A model generated the notes under the pieces. It did not search any database and was not told the DNA's origin. It saw only the letters and a list, made by a program, of their open reading frames with translations. Positions 29,843-43,300 of a stretch of DNA of 64,000 nucleotides are shown piece by piece. Source of the stretch: Vreelandella piezotolerans. GTDB lineage: Bacteria > Pseudomonadota > Gammaproteobacteria > Pseudomonadales > Halomonadaceae. Position numbers and translations under genes: made by a program. The stretch covers positions 806,001-870,000 of the forward strand of contig NZ_CP048602.1 of NCBI RefSeq assembly GCF_012427705.1. The letters are read 5' to 3'. Each line of letters begins with the position of its first letter. Position 1 is the first letter of the stretch.

Positions 29843-30864
29843 GCCAGGATGAACGTTCACATCGCCAAACAGAGCGCGATCCGGACCAAATCGAGCAAGA
29901 GATTCATCAATCTCGCGAGCGGCTGGATGCCACGCTGCATCAGATCGAAGAGCGCTTCTCGCCAGAACAGTGGCTGCACAGCACGTATGATTACCTGCGC
30001 CACGGCGGTGCCAATGAGTTCTTTGACAACCTGGGCACGACCGTTAAGCAGAACCCCGTGCCTACGCTGCTTACCGGCACGGGCCTAGGTTGGCTGATGC
30101 TTAGCCAGCGCCAACCGCATCGCTCCCATTCGCGTGGCTCTGCGCACGTCGATGCCACTGACGTACATGCCACGCCGCCGCCTCCTGATGAAGTGATGTC
30201 GCCTCAGCGTGCAAGTGCCGGGCAGCACGACCCGCGAAGCGATTCACACGGACCAGGCCACGGCATCAAAGAGCGCGCCCGACATATTGGTCATAGCACG
30301 AAAGGGGCCGCGCAGCAGTTCAGCGACAAAGCTCACCAAATGGGAGGACGTATGCACGATTCCATGTCCCACGCCCAGCAGGGCACGCATCAGCGGATCG
30401 ATCACATGAAAGAGCGCGCTCATCATGTCAGCGACCGCTCTTCGGATTTCATTCAAGAGCACCCACTGGTCGTGGGAGCGTTAGGGTTTGCTCTGGGGGC
30501 GGCGCTGGCCAGCCTGAGCGCTACGACACACAAAGAGAACGAAACCCTGGGTGAGTATCGTGATCACGCCATGGACCAAGCGACCAAGATGGGCGAGGCG
30601 CAAGTGGACAAAGCGCAGCAGGCAATTCACGACACGGCAGAATCCGTGAAGCAGCACGCCCATGAGCAACGCCACGAGGGGCACCAGAACGAGGATAACC
30701 CCACCCAGCATAACGAGCCGGGATTAGCGGGGTCGAGCACGCCGTCAGGCAACACGCAGGGCGCGGGTACGAACACGGCTACCCATCCTGCTAGCAGCCC
30801 CACTACACCGGGGGCGAATACCGCCACGCAAACGTCCGAGACGCGTAAGCCACCGCTTCCGTAA
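29839..30864 (+). CDS. DUF3618-domain membrane protein
   Basis: 341-residue protein. Residues about 13-45 (RDPDQIEQEIHQSRERLDAT) match DUF3618, which occurs with YqjE-like partners. A hydrophobic segment (about 72-90) and a second (about 205-222, VVGALGFALGAALASL) suggest two membrane anchors. Between and after these are His/Gln/Lys-rich coiled stretches. The C-terminal 70 residues are low-complexity Thr/Ser/Asn/Pro. Function unknown; envelope or stress role likely. The start shares four bases with the preceding stop. Confidence 0.82.
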   Translation: MSQDERSHRQTERDPDQIEQEIHQSRERLDATLHQIEERFSPEQWLHSTYDYLRHGGANEFFDNLGTTVKQNPVPTLLTGTGLGWLMLSQRQPHRSHSRGSAHVDATDVHATPPPPDEVMSPQRASAGQHDPRSDSHGPGHGIKERARHIGHSTKGAAQQFSDKAHQMGGRMHDSMSHAQQGTHQRIDHMKERAHHVSDRSSDFIQEHPLVVGALGFALGAALASLSATTHKENETLGEYRDHAMDQATKMGEAQVDKAQQAIHDTAESVKQHAHEQRHEGHQNEDNPTQHNEPGLAGSSTPSGNTQGAGTNTATHPASSPTTPGANTATQTSETRKPPLP

Positions 30865-30896
30865 CGGCTGAGTTGGCTCGTCCCTGGTTCACGGCG

Positions 30897-33939
<3,043 letters not shown>

Positions 33940-33958
33940 CCAGCGCATCAAGTGACAC

Positions 33959-33990
33959 GGCGGCGGGCATTGCCCCGCCGCTTGCTTTTT
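33959..33990 (+). terminator. Hairpin with T-run between guaB and guaA
   Basis: 8-base GC stem (33960-33967 with 33974-33981) followed by GCTTTTT. It lies 39 bases before guaA and could attenuate read-through or imply a separate guaA promoter. Confidence 0.65.
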
Positions 33991-34028
33991 AGCCAATGCG
34001 GCCCGTTCCGCGTTATAGAGGCTCCGCC

Positions 34029-35606
34029 ATGAGTGACATTCACGCCCATAAGATCCTGATTCTCGACTTCGGCTCCCAGTACACCCAGCTGATCGCCCGC
34101 CGGGTACGCGAAATCGGCGTATTCTCTGAAATCCGCGCCTTCGACATCACCGAAGAAGAGATTCGCGAATACAACCCCAACGGCATCATCCTGGCCGGTG
34201 GCCCGGAATCCGTCACCGAGCTGGATTCCCCCCGCGCCCCGCAGTGCGTGTTCGAAATGGGCCTGCCGGTATTTGGTATCTGCTACGGCATGCAAACCAT
34301 GGCCGAGCAGCTGGGCGGCAAGGTAGAAGGCTCTAACCAGCGTGAGTTCGGCTACGCCCAGATTCGCCTGGACGCGGAAAGCGCGCTGTTCAAAGACATC
34401 AAAGACCACGTCGACGCCGCCACCGGCAACGCGCTGCTAGATGTATGGATGAGCCACGGCGATAAAGTCGCCAAAGCCCCCGACACGTTCACCGTGACCG
34501 CCTCTACCCCAAGCTGCCCGATTGCGGCCATGGCCTGGGAAGAGAAGCAGTTCTACGGCGTACAGTTCCACCCGGAAGTGACCCACACCCTGCAAGGCCA
34601 GCGGATTCTTGAGCACTTCGTGCTGGATATCTGTAAAGCCGAAAAGCTGTGGACGCCCGCGCAAATCATCGAAGACCAAGTACAGCGCGTACGCGAGCAA
34701 GTCGGCGACCGCCACGTACTGCTGGGTCTTTCTGGCGGTGTCGATTCTTCTGTTGTGGCCGCGCTGCTGCACAAAGCGATTGGCGACCAACTGACCTGCG
34801 TGTTCGTCGATAACGGCCTGCTGCGTAAAAACGAAGGCGACCAAGTGATGGAAACCTTCGCCAAGCACATGGGCGTGAAGGTGATTCGCGTCGACGCCGA
34901 AGCGCTGTTCCTCGATAAGCTGAAAGGCGAAAACGACCCGGAAGCCAAGCGCAAGATCATCGGCAACACCTTTATCGACGTGTTCGATGAAGAAGCCAGC
35001 AAAATTGAAGGCGTGGAGTTCCTGGCCCAGGGCACTATCTACCCGGACGTGATCGAATCCGCCGCCTCGAAAACCGGCAAAGCGCACGTGATCAAATCCC
35101 ACCACAACGTGGGTGGCCTGCCGGAAACCATGAAGCTGAAGCTCGTCGAGCCGCTGCGCGAACTGTTCAAAGACGAAGTGCGCAAACTCGGCCTAGAACT
35201 CGGCCTGCCCTACGACATGGTCTACCGCCACCCGTTCCCCGGCCCTGGCCTGGGCGTGCGCATTCTGGGTGAAGTGAAGAAAGAGTACGCCGACATCCTG
35301 CGCGATGCCGACGCCATCTACATCGAAGAACTGCGCGCCGCCGGTTGGTATGAAAAAACCAGCCAAGCCTTCGCCGTGTTCCTGCCGGTGAAATCGGTAG
35401 GTGTCGTAGGCGACGGCCGCCGCTACGAATGGGTCATCGCGTTACGCGCCGTCGAAACCATCGACTTCATGACCGCCCGCTGGGCGCATCTGCCCTACGA
35501 GCTGCTGGAGAAGGTTTCTAACCGGATTATCAACGAGTTGGAAGGGGTGTCGCGGGTGACTTATGATGTCTCCAGCAAGCCGCCTGCTACTATTGAGTGG
35601 GAGTGA
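34029..35606 (+). CDS. guaA: GMP synthase (glutamine-hydrolysing)
   Basis: 525-residue enzyme converting XMP to GMP. The N-terminal glutaminase has Cys85 in [10 protein letters not shown] and the histidine/glutamate pair in QFHPEVTHT. The ATP-pyrophosphatase domain has [14 protein letters not shown]. The C-terminal dimerisation domain ends KPPATIEWE, as in other GuaA proteins. ATG 34029 with GAGG seven bases upstream gives the standard length. The 3' end is intact. Accessory genes begin directly after it. Confidence 0.97.
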   Translation: MSDIHAHKILILDFGSQYTQLIARRVREIGVFSEIRAFDITEEEIREYNPNGIILAGGPESVTELDSPRAPQCVFEMGLPVFGICYGMQTMAEQLGGKVEGSNQREFGYAQIRLDAESALFKDIKDHVDAATGNALLDVWMSHGDKVAKAPDTFTVTASTPSCPIAAMAWEEKQFYGVQFHPEVTHTLQGQRILEHFVLDICKAEKLWTPAQIIEDQVQRVREQVGDRHVLLGLSGGVDSSVVAALLHKAIGDQLTCVFVDNGLLRKNEGDQVMETFAKHMGVKVIRVDAEALFLDKLKGENDPEAKRKIIGNTFIDVFDEEASKIEGVEFLAQGTIYPDVIESAASKTGKAHVIKSHHNVGGLPETMKLKLVEPLRELFKDEVRKLGLELGLPYDMVYRHPFPGPGLGVRILGEVKKEYADILRDADAIYIEELRAAGWYEKTSQAFAVFLPVKSVGVVGDGRRYEWVIALRAVETIDFMTARWAHLPYELLEKVSNRIINELEGVSRVTYDVSSKPPATIEWE

Positions 35607-35643
35607 GGTTGCGTCAATCATGATAATCGCTAGCTAGACTTCG

Positions 35644-35672
35644 CAAAGCCGCTCCATGATTGAGCGGCTTTG
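35644..35672 (+). terminator. Hairpin after guaA
   Basis: Perfect 11-base arms (35644-35654 and 35662-35672) around a 7-base loop; the following T content is modest. Confidence 0.65.
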
Positions 35673-35705
35673 TTGTATGGTGCGCTTATACCTACAGGGA
35701 TGAGC

Positions 35706-36449
35706 ATGATGAGCGACGAGGAAGTTAAAGCCAATGCAGTAGCCTTTGCCAAGCGACATAAGAAGCGCATTGCCTCTGAACGAACGGATATCGAGCAGTA
35801 CGTGCCGGAAGAGCGGCCTATCTCCATTTTTATGGCGGGTTCTCCGGGGGCAGGCAAGACCGAGATAGCCAAGGAGTATGTTGCAGCGCTGGATGAATTA
35901 GAGTCCCAAGGGTTCGAAGGGCTGGGCAGGATACTGCGTATTGATCCTGATGACCTGAGAGAAGAGCTCCCAGGCTATACGGGTGGCAATTCCCGGTTGT
36001 TCCAGGGCGCGGTGTCGATACTCGTGGATAGAATTCACGACGTCATGCTGAAACAGCGGCAGTCCTTCCTTCTGGATGGCACACTCGCAAGCTTTGATAT
36101 CGCCAGCAAGAATATTGCCCGCTCTTTAAAGCGAGAACGTGACGTCCAAATATTCTACGTCTATCAGCATCCGCTACTGGCTTGGCAGTTCGTCTGCGGT
36201 CGCGAGAAGGTCGAAGGCCGAAATATTCCGCTCGAAAGCTTTATTGAACAGTTCCTCGGTGTTCAAGAGGTGGTGAATCGAGTCAAACGAGAGTTCGGCT
36301 CAAAGGTCTGTCTCGACCTCATCATCAAAGACACAGACCACACAAATCAGCACTGGGAATCGGATATCGATTCGATTGATCCATTCCTGCCCGAGCGCTA
36401 CACTCATGAACAGCTGAAAAGCCTACTATCAGGCGAGGATGAGTCATGA
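35706..36449 (+). CDS. Zeta-toxin-family kinase
   Basis: 247-residue P-loop protein of the zeta toxin family, whose members phosphorylate UDP-N-acetylglucosamine-type sugars and block cell-wall synthesis. Walker A is AGSPGAGKT (about 44-52). RILRIDPDDLREELPGYTGG and FLLDGTLASFDIASKNIARS match the zeta substrate-binding and lid regions. AGGGA lies five bases before ATG 35706; ATG 35700 and 35709 are alternatives. No epsilon/PezA-like antitoxin lies upstream. Instead a 50-residue gene overlaps the stop. Lower GC and position behind guaA suggest acquisition. Confidence 0.85.
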   Translation: MMSDEEVKANAVAFAKRHKKRIASERTDIEQYVPEERPISIFMAGSPGAGKTEIAKEYVAALDELESQGFEGLGRILRIDPDDLREELPGYTGGNSRLFQGAVSILVDRIHDVMLKQRQSFLLDGTLASFDIASKNIARSLKRERDVQIFYVYQHPLLAWQFVCGREKVEGRNIPLESFIEQFLGVQEVVNRVKREFGSKVCLDLIIKDTDHTNQHWESDIDSIDPFLPERYTHEQLKSLLSGEDES

Positions 36450-36598
36450 AAGATAAAATGTCGAAATCTACCCCGCTAACGCATTTTGCGCGTCATGCGA
36501 GCGCTGAGCAGAAACAAGCCGTGCGTAACAAGGTCATCCATAACGCCATCGCTCGTCAAAAGCGTGTTCTCGACCAAGCTAAAGAGCTGAATTGCTAG
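36446..36598 (+). CDS. Small basic protein, candidate partner of the zeta-like toxin
   Basis: 50-residue basic, helical protein: it opens MKDKMSKSTPLTHFARHASA and ends RVLDQAKELNC. The ATG shares bases with the toxin stop (ATGA), so the two are translationally coupled. That arrangement suggests an antitoxin or cofactor, but the order (toxin first) is opposite to epsilon-zeta and PezAT, and no known antitoxin family is recognised. Function is inference. Confidence 0.65.
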   Translation: MKDKMSKSTPLTHFARHASAEQKQAVRNKVIHNAIARQKRVLDQAKELNC

Positions 36599-36742
36599 CT
36601 TAGCTGTTGAGCAGTCGCATTTCCTTGGCCCGCCGATGAGCGGGCTTTCTGTTTCTGCCTGTTTTTTAGTGGCTTACGAACAGCAGTTCATGCGCCCTAA
36701 AAATCGGGCTAGCGTTAAATATCATAAGGTTACATTTCATCA

Positions 36743-39136
36743 ATGAATCAGGTTTCTCATAACAGCCTTGTCTCTTTTATTTGGAAAATTGCCGATGACT
36801 GCCTGCGCGATATTTATGTCCGCGGCAAATACCGTGATGTCATCCTGCCCATGGTGGTGTTGCGCCGCCTGGACACCCTGCTGGAGCCGACCAAGGACGC
36901 GGTGCTCGAAGAGGTTCGCTACCAGAAAGAAGACGAAGGCGCGCTAGAGCTGGATGAGGAGCCTTTGAAGGAAGCCTCCGGCTACGTGTTTTACAACACC
37001 AGCCATTGGACGCTAAAGAAGCTACACGGCACCGCCACCAATAACCAGCAGATTCTGCTGGCGAATATCGAGGACTACCTTGACGGTTTCTCCGATAACG
37101 TCAAGGAGATCATCCGCCGTTTCAAGCTTTTCGATCAGATGCGCCACATGGCCGACAAACAAGTGCTGCTGGAGGTCATCGAGAATTTCGTCTCGCCCTA
37201 TATCAACCTGACGCCCCACAATACGGAAGACCCCGAAGGCAACACATTACCGGGGCTTTCCAACCTGGGCATGGGCTACGTCTTCGAAGAGCTGATCCGC
37301 AAGTTCAACGAAGAGAACAACGAGGAAGCGGGGGAGCACTTCACGCCGCGCGAGGTGATCCACCTCATGACGCACCTGATGTTCGACCCGATCAAGGATC
37401 GGCTTCCCCCGCTCATGACGATTTATGATCCGGCCTGTGGCTCGGGCGGTATGCTGACCGAGGCGCAGAACTATATCAAGGATCCAGAAGGCCTGATCAA
37501 GGCCAGCGGCGACGTCTATCTCTACGGCAAGGAGATCAACGACGAGACCTATGCGATCTGTAAATCGGACATGATGATCAAGGGTAACAACCCCGAGAAC
37601 ATCCGTGTCGGTTCCACGCTCTCCAGCGATGAGTTTTCCGCCGAACGCTTTGACTTCATGCTCTCCAATCCGCCCTACGGCAAGAGCTGGAGTAGCGAGG
37701 TCAAGTACATCAAGGAGGGCAAGGATGTCATCGATCCTCGCTTTCAGGTGGAGTTGGCGGATTATTGGGGAAATAAAGAGACCGTAGACGCCACCCCGCG
37801 CTCCTCGGATGGTCAGTTGCTGTTCCTGATGGAGATGGTCAACAAGATGAAGCCTGCGGGTACCAGCCCGCTTGGTTCGCGCATCGCCTCCGTTCACAAC
37901 GGCTCCAGCCTGTTTACCGGCGACGCGGGCAGCGGCGAATCCAACATCCGCCGCTACATCATCGAAAATGACATGCTGGATACCATCATCCAGCTGCCGA
38001 ACAACCTGTTCTACAACACCGGTATCACCACCTATATCTGGCTGTTGACCAACGCCAAGCCGGAAGCCCGAAAAGGGCGTGTCCAGTTGATCGACGCCAA
38101 TCTGCTCTACCGCAAGCTGCGCAAGAACCTGGGCGACAAGAACTGCGAATTTGCGCCCGAGCATATAGAAACGATCACTAACGCCTACCTCGACTTCGCC
38201 CCCATCGAGCGGGAAATCGACGCCAACAATGACCCGCTGGGCATTGCCGTGCAGGTGTTCGAAAACGACGACTTCGGTTACTACAAGGTCACCATCGAGC
38301 GCCCCGACCGCCGACGCGCCGGTTTCAGCGCCGAGCGCATCGCACCGCTACGCTTCGATAAAGCATTGCGGGAGCCGATGGAGTGGCTGTGGGAAGCCCA
38401 CAGCGACAAGGTTTACGAACCAGGCTTTTTGAAAGGCGAAGCCAAAGCCATTGCCGCCTGGTGCGAAGAGCAGGGCATGACCCTGAACGCCAAGCAGCGC
38501 GGCAAACTGACCGATACCCGCCACTGGCTCAAGCTGCGCGACTTGCATGATGCCGCCACCGCCTTGATGGAGCAGGTCGGCACGCAAGAGACCGATGACT
38601 TCAACGCCTTCCGCGAGATCGTCACCAAGACGCTCAAAGCACAGAAGATCAAGCTAACCGCCGGTGAGAAAACAGCGCTCTTGAACGCCGTAAGCTGGTA
38701 CGACGAACAGGCGCACAAGGTGATCGACAAGCGCTACCCGCTCTCGAAAGAGGGCGTGAGAGGCCTGACCGAGCGCTACGGCTGCACCGAGGAAGCGCTT
38801 TCGGACTTCGGCTACTACCTTCAAGACGACGGCAGCTATCTGACCTATGAGAGCGCCACTGACCTGCGCGATGCCGAAAGTGTGCCGCTGAAAGACAGCA
38901 TCCACCGCTATTTTCAAGCCGAGGTGAAGCCGCACGTTAAAGAAGCCTGGATCAACCTCGACTCCGTGAAGATCGGCTATGAGATCAGTTTCAACAAATA
39001 CTTCTACCGCCACAAGCCGCTGCGCAGCTTGGACGAGGTCACGCGGGATATTTTGGAGCTAGAGGAAAAAGCCGATGGGTTGATTGCGGATATTCTGGGC
39101 GTTGAGGTGGCAACCAAGTTGGAGTCGGTGGAATGA
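36743..39136 (+). CDS. hsdM: Type I restriction-modification DNA methyltransferase subunit, extended
   Basis: 797-residue N6-adenine methyltransferase. The HsdM N-terminal helical domain (about 5-150) is followed by the SAM motif DPACGSGG (Asp229) and catalytic NPPYGKSW (Asn309). At 797 residues it is well above the roughly 500-550 usual for HsdM. The extra C-terminal part (about 520-797) has no motif I recognise, though it contains helical and charged segments. Its stop overlaps the hsdS start (ATGA). With hsdS and hsdR it forms a complete type I system. Confidence 0.93.
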   Translation: MNQVSHNSLVSFIWKIADDCLRDIYVRGKYRDVILPMVVLRRLDTLLEPTKDAVLEEVRYQKEDEGALELDEEPLKEASGYVFYNTSHWTLKKLHGTATNNQQILLANIEDYLDGFSDNVKEIIRRFKLFDQMRHMADKQVLLEVIENFVSPYINLTPHNTEDPEGNTLPGLSNLGMGYVFEELIRKFNEENNEEAGEHFTPREVIHLMTHLMFDPIKDRLPPLMTIYDPACGSGGMLTEAQNYIKDPEGLIKASGDVYLYGKEINDETYAICKSDMMIKGNNPENIRVGSTLSSDEFSAERFDFMLSNPPYGKSWSSEVKYIKEGKDVIDPRFQVELADYWGNKETVDATPRSSDGQLLFLMEMVNKMKPAGTSPLGSRIASVHNGSSLFTGDAGSGESNIRRYIIENDMLDTIIQLPNNLFYNTGITTYIWLLTNAKPEARKGRVQLIDANLLYRKLRKNLGDKNCEFAPEHIETITNAYLDFAPIEREIDANNDPLGIAVQVFENDDFGYYKVTIERPDRRRAGFSAERIAPLRFDKALREPMEWLWEAHSDKVYEPGFLKGEAKAIAAWCEEQGMTLNAKQRGKLTDTRHWLKLRDLHDAATALMEQVGTQETDDFNAFREIVTKTLKAQKIKLTAGEKTALLNAVSWYDEQAHKVIDKRYPLSKEGVRGLTERYGCTEEALSDFGYYLQDDGSYLTYESATDLRDAESVPLKDSIHRYFQAEVKPHVKEAWINLDSVKIGYEISFNKYFYRHKPLRSLDEVTRDILELEEKADGLIADILGVEVATKLESVE

Positions 39137-40362
39137 GTATTTCGGCTTATCCAGCGTACGAAAGCTATAAAGCAAGCGGTGTGGAATGGTGGCCACGGAC
39201 TCCTGCACACTGGACAGTGGCACCTCTCAAGCACGGTCTTCGCATTAATAATGGCCAAGACCACAAAGATGTCTTGGCCGATGACGGTTATCCAGTTTAT
39301 GGGTCAGGCGGGCAATTTGCCTATGCCTCCTCATATCTACATGATGGCGAGGCTATTTTACTTGGTCGAAAAGGGACAATCGATAAGCCCCTGCACGTGT
39401 CCGGCAAATTCTGGTCAGTCGACACCATGTTCTATGCAGTATGCAACGCTCGGTTAATACCTAGGTTCGCGTACTATTTCGTGACTACAATCCCGTTTTT
39501 TTACTTCTCTACTTCGACCGCACTCCCGAGCATGACGCAGGACGATCTGAAGAACACTCCAGTATCTCTGCCTCCCCTCCCCGAACAACGCTCCATCGCC
39601 GCATTTCTGGATAATAAATGCGCCAAGATCGATGAGGCTGTACGGATCAAGGAGGAGCAAATCAAGCTCCTGCGCGAGCGTCGGCAGATCCTGATTCAGC
39701 AGGCCGTCACCCGTGGCCTGACCCCTGACGTGCCCACGAAGGACAGTGGCATCGATTGGATTGGGGAAATTCCTGCACATTGGGAAGTGCGGCGAAGTAA
39801 ATTCCTATTTAAGCAAAGTAAAGAGTTAGCCCGTAAGGACGATATTCAATTATCGGCTACCCAATCTTACGGAGTTATCTCACAGGAAAAGTTTGAGTCC
39901 TTGGTGGGACGTAGAGTCGTTAAAATTTCGACTAATCTCGACAAGCGAAAGCATGTCGAACTAAATGATTTCGTTATAAGCATGAGAAGTTTCCAGGGAG
40001 GGCTCGAGCGAGCCTATGCAACAGGCTGCATTCGTTCGTCCTACGTCATTCTTAGACCTGACCCTGAAGTGAATCCCGATTTTTTTGGCTATTTGTTAAA
40101 GATCCCGCGCTACATCCATGCGCTGCAAATTACCGGGAATTTTATTCGGGATGGACAAGACCTGACATTTGAAAATTTCGCTGACGTGGATCTCTTCATC
40201 CCGCCATATCAGGAACAGTCTGAAATTGCAGATCATATTAAACGCAGCTGCGACAGAATCGATGATGCTATCACGATCAAGGAAAACCAGATCGCCAAGC
40301 TAAATGAATACAAAACCAGCCTAATCAACGCGGCGGTAACGGGCAAAATCAAGGTCAGTTAA
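39133..40362 (+). CDS. hsdS: Type I restriction-modification specificity subunit
   Basis: 409-residue specificity subunit with two target recognition domains (about 15-150 and 215-355). Each is followed by a conserved helical spacer: EQRSIAAFLDNKCAKIDEAV and EQSEIADHIKRSCDRIDDAI. Each TRD is introduced by a repeated motif (SGVEWWPRTPAHW; SGIDWIGEIPAHW). Both TRDs are clearly more AT-rich than the spacers and than hsdM/hsdR, as expected from TRD exchange. The bipartite target cannot be predicted by eye. Confidence 0.94.
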   Translation: MSISAYPAYESYKASGVEWWPRTPAHWTVAPLKHGLRINNGQDHKDVLADDGYPVYGSGGQFAYASSYLHDGEAILLGRKGTIDKPLHVSGKFWSVDTMFYAVCNARLIPRFAYYFVTTIPFFYFSTSTALPSMTQDDLKNTPVSLPPLPEQRSIAAFLDNKCAKIDEAVRIKEEQIKLLRERRQILIQQAVTRGLTPDVPTKDSGIDWIGEIPAHWEVRRSKFLFKQSKELARKDDIQLSATQSYGVISQEKFESLVGRRVVKISTNLDKRKHVELNDFVISMRSFQGGLERAYATGCIRSSYVILRPDPEVNPDFFGYLLKIPRYIHALQITGNFIRDGQDLTFENFADVDLFIPPYQEQSEIADHIKRSCDRIDDAITIKENQIAKLNEYKTSLINAAVTGKIKVS

Positions 40363-40371
40363 GGGGCAGTC

Positions 40372-43300
40372 ATGAGTTATGCGGTAAGCGACACCACGGA
40401 GAAAGCGCTGGAACAGGCCATCGAACGCAGCCTGACCGGCACTACCAGCGAAGCACAGGCGCAGGGCATTACCGAGCCTGCGGCTTACGGCGTGAGTGGT
40501 GCTTACCGCCTTGGCCATGGCAGCGACTTCGATGCCACGTTGGCGCTGGACACTGCCCGGTTCTGGGCCTTTCTGGAAACCACACAAAGCAAGGCCTTGG
40601 AAAAGCTCAAGACCCGCCACCCCGCTGATTGGCAGGCGCGTATTCTTGGCCAGTACGACAAACTGATCAAACGAAAGGGCGTATTGCACCTGTTGAAAAA
40701 AGGCCTGCCGGTCGAGGATGCGCACTTTACCCTCATGTACCCCGCGCCGCTGGCCAGTTCCGCCCAAGCGGTACACGACCACTTTGCCGCCAACGTGTGG
40801 AGCGTGACGCGTCAGGTGCACCACTCGCTGGCGAACCCCAACGAATCCATCGATATGGTGCTGTTCGTCAACGGCCTGCCCATTGTTACCCTGGAGCTCA
40901 AAAACGCCTGGACGCAGCAAACGGCACGCTACCACGGCCAGAAACAGTACCGCGACCGGGATGCCACCCAGCCGCTGCTGCAGTTCGGCCGGGTGCTGGT
41001 CCATATGACCGCCGATACCGATGAGGCCTGGATGGCGACCAAGCTCGCCGGAGGCGCCACCTGGTTTTTGCCGTTCAACAAAGGGCATAACGAAGGCGCG
41101 GGCAACCCGCCCAACCCGAACGGCCACCGCACCGCTTATCTATGGGAAGAGGTGTTCAAGCCTGACAGTCTCGCCGGTATCATCCAGCACTTCGTGCTGC
41201 TGGAAGGTAAAAGCACCGACCCGCTGGCGAAGAAAAACCTGATTTTTCCGCGCTACCACCAGCTCAACGTGGTACGCAAGCTGCTCGCCCATACCGCGGT
41301 GCATGGGGTGGGCCAGAGCTACCTGATTCAGCACTCGGCAGGCTCAGGAAAATCCAATTCGATTACCTGGGCCGCCTACCAACTGATCGAAAGCTACCCC
41401 GAGCAGGTCGACCTGCCCGGCGCGAAGGCGCTGGATGCGCCGCTGTTCGATAGTGTGATCGTGGTGACCGACCGCCGCCTGCTGGACAAGCAGCTGCGCG
41501 AGAACATCAAAGACTTCTCCGAGGTGAAGAATATCGTCGCCCCGGCGATGCGCTCTTCGGATCTCCGAGCGGCACTGGAGAACGGCAAGAAAATCATCAT
41601 CACCACGATTCAGAAGTTTCCCTTCATTATCGATGGCATCGCGGATCTCTCCGATAAGCGTTTTGCCGTGATCATCGACGAAGCTCACAGCGGCCAAACC
41701 AGCCACTCTCAAGGCAACATGAACAAGGCCATGGGGGGAAGTGCGGAGACGGACGACGAGGACAACCAGGACAGAATTCTCACATCCATACGGGCGCGCA
41801 AGCAGCGGGGCAACGCCTCTTACTTTGCATTCACGGCGACCCCCAAGAACAGCACGCTGGAGATGTTCGGGGTGGCGCAGCCTGAGGGCGGCTACAAGCC
41901 TTTTCATCTTTACAGCATGAAACAGGCGATCGAAGAGGGCTTTATCCTCGATGTGCTGGCCAACTACACCACCTACAAGGGCTATTACGAGATTCAGAAG
42001 TCCATCGAAGACAACCCGCTGTTCGATACTATCAAGGCGCAGAAAAAGCTGCGCGCCTTTGTCGAACATCGCCAGCAAACCATCGACATCAAGGCCGAGG
42101 TCATGGTGGATGACTTTGTCGATAACGTGGTCAACAAGAAGAAGCTGCGCGGTAAGGCGCGGGGAATGATCATCACTCAGAATATCGAGATGGCCATTCG
42201 CTACTATCGCGCGGTACAGAAAGAGCTGGAGAAGCGCGGCAATCCGTTCAAGGCGTTGATTGCCTTTTCGGGTGATAAGCAGGTCGACGGCATCAAGTAC
42301 ACGGAAGCCGAGATGAACGGTTTCCCCGAGGAGAAGACGCGCTTCTATTTCGATGGCTACGACGATAAAGGTAAGCCGATGCTGCTGAACGGCCAGAGCG
42401 TCGAGAACACCTTTCGGCTACTGGTGGTGGCTAATAAGTATCTGACCGGCTTTGATCAACCCAAGCTTTGCGCCATGTATGTGGATAAAAAGCTGCAGTC
42501 GGTGCTGGCCGTTCAGGCGCTATCGCGTTTGAATCGCTCGGCGCCCAAACTGGGCAAGCGGACCGAAGACCTGTTCGTGCTCGATTTTTTCAACGAGGTC
42601 GACGACATCAAAAAGGCGTTCGATCCCTTCTTCACCGTGACGACGCTGTCGCAGGCGACAGATGTTAACGTTCTGCATGACTTGAAAGATGCACTCGATG
42701 AGACCGGTGTTTACGAGTGGGAGGAAGTTGACGATTTCTGCCAGCGTTTCTTCAACCAGGAGGATGCCCAGAAGCTGAGCCCACTCATCGATACAGCTGC
42801 CGAGCGATTCAACGCGGAGCTGGGGCTCGAGGATAAAGACAAGATCGACTTCAAGATCAAGGCCAAGCAGTTCGTCAAGATCTACGGTCAAATGGCATCG
42901 ATCATGCCGTTCGAAGTCGTGGCGTGGGAAAAGCTTTTCTGGTTTTTGAAGTTCCTCATTCCGAAGCTGAAGATTCAGGACCCGAACCAGGATGAACTCG
43001 ATGAGCTGCTTGAGTCTGTCGATCTTTCCTCCTACGGATTGGGCAGAACGAAGCTCAACCATGCCATTACACTGGATGCCGAGGAGGCCACGCTCGATCC
43101 GCAAAACCCCAATCCGCGTGGGTACCGTGAAGAAGAGAGCCAGAAGGACCCGCTCGAGGAGATCATCAAGACCTTTAACGAGCGCTGGTTTCAAGGCTGG
43201 AGCGCTACGCCAGAAGAGCAGCGCGTCAAGTTCCTGAATATTCTGGACAGCGTGAGAGCACATCCAGATTTCGAGCAGAAATTCAGCGATAACCCAGACC

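Noticed and set aside
35587..35606. guaA 3' end as an attachment site
   Set aside because: No second copy of this end and no integrase were found in the window; island integration remains only a possibility.
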